This document shows positions 62,698-64,000 of a DNA stretch of 64,000 bases, piece by piece; the first letter of the stretch is position 1, and the number at the start of each line of letters is the position of its first letter. Below the pieces are notes generated by a model. The model made no database searches, was not told the DNA's origin, and saw only the letters and a list, made by a program, of their open reading frames with translations. The stretch is from Rouxiella badensis (lineage in GTDB: Bacteria > Pseudomonadota > Gammaproteobacteria > Enterobacterales > Enterobacteriaceae), in NCBI RefSeq assembly GCF_002093665.1, contig NZ_MRWE01000013.1, positions 1 to 64,000 on the forward strand, in the 5' to 3' direction. The position numbers and the translations under genes were made by a program.

Positions 62698-64000
62698 ATG
62701 AACTCACCCAGCACCTCGTCAGGCAATGCGTCTTATCTTATGGCTCTGGATGCCGGCACCGGCAGCATTCGCGCGGTCATTTTTTCTCTTGAGGGTCAGC
62801 AGATAGCCGTAGGTCAGGCCGAATGGCAGCATAATCCGCTGGCAGACGTGCCGGGGTCGATGGAGTTCGACTTGCACAAAAACTGGCAACTCACCTGCCA
62901 ATGCATTCGACAGGCGCTGGCCGCCGCTCACCTGCCCGCCTCGGCCATCGCCGCAGTTGCCGCCTGTTCGATGCGCGAAGGCATTGTTCTCTATGATAAA
63001 TCTGGGGAACCCCTGTGGGCATGCGCCAACGTGGACTCCCGCGCGAGCCGTGAAGTCAGCGAGCTGAAAGAGATTCATCACGGAGAGTTCGAGCGAGAGG
63101 CCTATCTGCACTCTGGACAGACGCTGGCGCTCGGCGCGATGCCACGTTTGCTGTGGCTGGCGCATCACCGTCCGGATATCTATCGCCGGGCCGCCACCTT
63201 GACCATGATAAGCGACTGGCTTGCCTATATGCTGACCGGGGAACTTGCGGTTGATCCGTCTAATGCCGGCACCACCGGTATGCTGAGTCTGGAAACCCGC
63301 AACTGGCACCCCGAACTGCTCGAGCTTGCGGGTCTGCGCGCCGATATATTATCGCCGGTGCTGGAAACCGGCACCCGACTGGGCAGCGTGACCGCCCTCA
63401 GCGCGGAACAGTGTGGACTCAAGGCCGGCACGCCGGTCGGCATGGGCGGCGGCGACGTGCAGCTTGGCTCGCTCGGGCTTGGACTGGTCCACGCCGGACA
63501 AACGGCGGTACTGGGCGGCAGCTTCTGGCAGCAGGTGGTTAACCTGCCGCGCCCCGTGACCGACCCGCAGATGAATATCCGCATTAATCCGCACGTCATC
63601 CCCGGTATGGCACAGGCGGAGTGCATCAGTTTCTTTACCGGATTAACCATGCGCTGGTTCCGCGATGCCTTCTGCAGCGAAGAAAAGCTGCTGGCAGAGC
63701 GCCTGGGGGTAGATACCTATAGCCTGCTCGAAGAAATGGCGGCGCGGGTACCGGCGGGTTCCTGGGGCGTAATGCCTATCTTCTCCGACGCGATGCATTT
63801 CAAGAACTGGTACCACGCCGCGCCGTCGTTTATCAACCTGTCGATCGATCCGCAGAAGTGCAACAAGCAGACCTTATTCCGCGCGCTGGAGGAGAATGCC
63901 GCGATTGTCTCGGCCTGTAATCTTGATCTTATCGCCGAGTTTTCCGGGGTAAACGCCTCGTCGCTGGTGTTTGCCGGTGGCGGCTCGAAGGGCAAGCTGT
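62698..64000 (+). CDS. lsrK: Autoinducer-2 kinase LsrK (3' end beyond window)
   Basis: An FGGY-family kinase that phosphorylates AI-2 in the cytosol, trapping it and creating the LsrR inducer. The 434 codons present align with E. coli LsrK ([68 protein letters not shown], ending AGGGSKGK). The frame is open to the last base, so the C-terminus is missing from the window. I chose the ATG at 62698 because GAGG lies six bases before it, and the ATG at 62692 abuts that site. TCACA half-sites upstream may reflect CRP control, as known for lsr genes. Confidence 0.95.
   Translation, partial: MNSPSTSSGNASYLMALDAGTGSIRAVIFSLEGQQIAVGQAEWQHNPLADVPGSMEFDLHKNWQLTCQCIRQALAAAHLPASAIAAVAACSMREGIVLYDKSGEPLWACANVDSRASREVSELKEIHHGEFEREAYLHSGQTLALGAMPRLLWLAHHRPDIYRRAATLTMISDWLAYMLTGELAVDPSNAGTTGMLSLETRNWHPELLELAGLRADILSPVLETGTRLGSVTALSAEQCGLKAGTPVGMGGGDVQLGSLGLGLVHAGQTAVLGGSFWQQVVNLPRPVTDPQMNIRINPHVIPGMAQAECISFFTGLTMRWFRDAFCSEEKLLAERLGVDTYSLLEEMAARVPAGSWGVMPIFSDAMHFKNWYHAAPSFINLSIDPQKCNKQTLFRALEENAAIVSACNLDLIAEFSGVNASSLVFAGGGSKGKL

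Noticed and set aside
1..64000. CRISPR arrays, rRNA genes, intact insertion sequences or prophage
   Set aside because: No regularly spaced repeats, no rRNA sequence and no transposase, integrase or phage structural genes were seen.

Overview
The window looks like chromosome of a gamma-proteobacterium of the order Enterobacterales. OpgD, RcsA, DsrB, MtfA, YdcJ, LsrG and LsrK are close to their Escherichia coli counterparts. Pairs such as rcsA-dsrB and mtfA-tRNA-Asn keep the E. coli neighbourhood. Non-E. coli genes (queH, padC, bioMNY, a stand-alone LpxA paralogue, DUF969/DUF979/DUF2891) point to a Yersiniaceae- or Hafniaceae-like genus rather than Escherichia; I cannot name the species.

Layout. 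0.2-19.6 kb: core-like genes for envelope and stress functions (opgD, a PLP decarboxylase, rcsA, dsrB, a cold-shock protein, an alcohol dehydrogenase, an AI-2E family permease, queH), a DUF969/DUF979/DUF2891 operon, an LpxA-like acyltransferase, eptA behind a PmrA-box match, a LysR/padC divergent pair, a secreted hydrolase, mtfA and tRNA-Asn. 19.6-26.4 kb: an island-like stretch just downstream of tRNA-Asn. It holds a decayed nucleotide-kinase fragment, a small coupled ORF, a type III secretion chaperone of InvB/Spa15 type and a 1664-residue putative effector with an OspG/NleH-like kinase domain. The effector DNA becomes visibly AT-rich. A perfect 7-1-7 Fur box with an overlapping promoter lies downstream with no obvious gene. 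26.4-33.3 kb: an ABC-F protein with a candidate leader-peptide attenuator, ydcJ, an SDR, a biotin ligase without HTH, and the biotin importer bioMNY.

33.3-38.4 kb: an acyl-CoA cluster (enoyl-reductase-like MDR, hotdog thioesterase, acyl-CoA ligase, thiolase, enoyl-CoA hydratase); the thiolase lacks its second active-site cysteine. 38.4-46.6 kb: a membrane protein and LysR pair, then a peptide ABC transporter operon with an M20 peptidase. 46.9-49.4 kb: LysE, DUF998 and MFS membrane proteins. 49.5-59.6 kb: two divergent operons. One has a flavin monooxygenase plus a second peptide-type ABC transporter; the other has an amino-acid ABC transporter with a GNAT acetyltransferase. The set resembles Bacillus yxe/ytm loci that scavenge S-modified cysteines. 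59.8-64 kb: a MarR/MFS pair, a DUF2867 protein, lsrG and the start of lsrK (cut by the window end), for AI-2 processing.

The strongest candidates for new biology are the chaperone/giant kinase-effector pair, the Fur-box promoter behind it, the ABC-F leader and the acyl-CoA cluster with the unusual thiolase.
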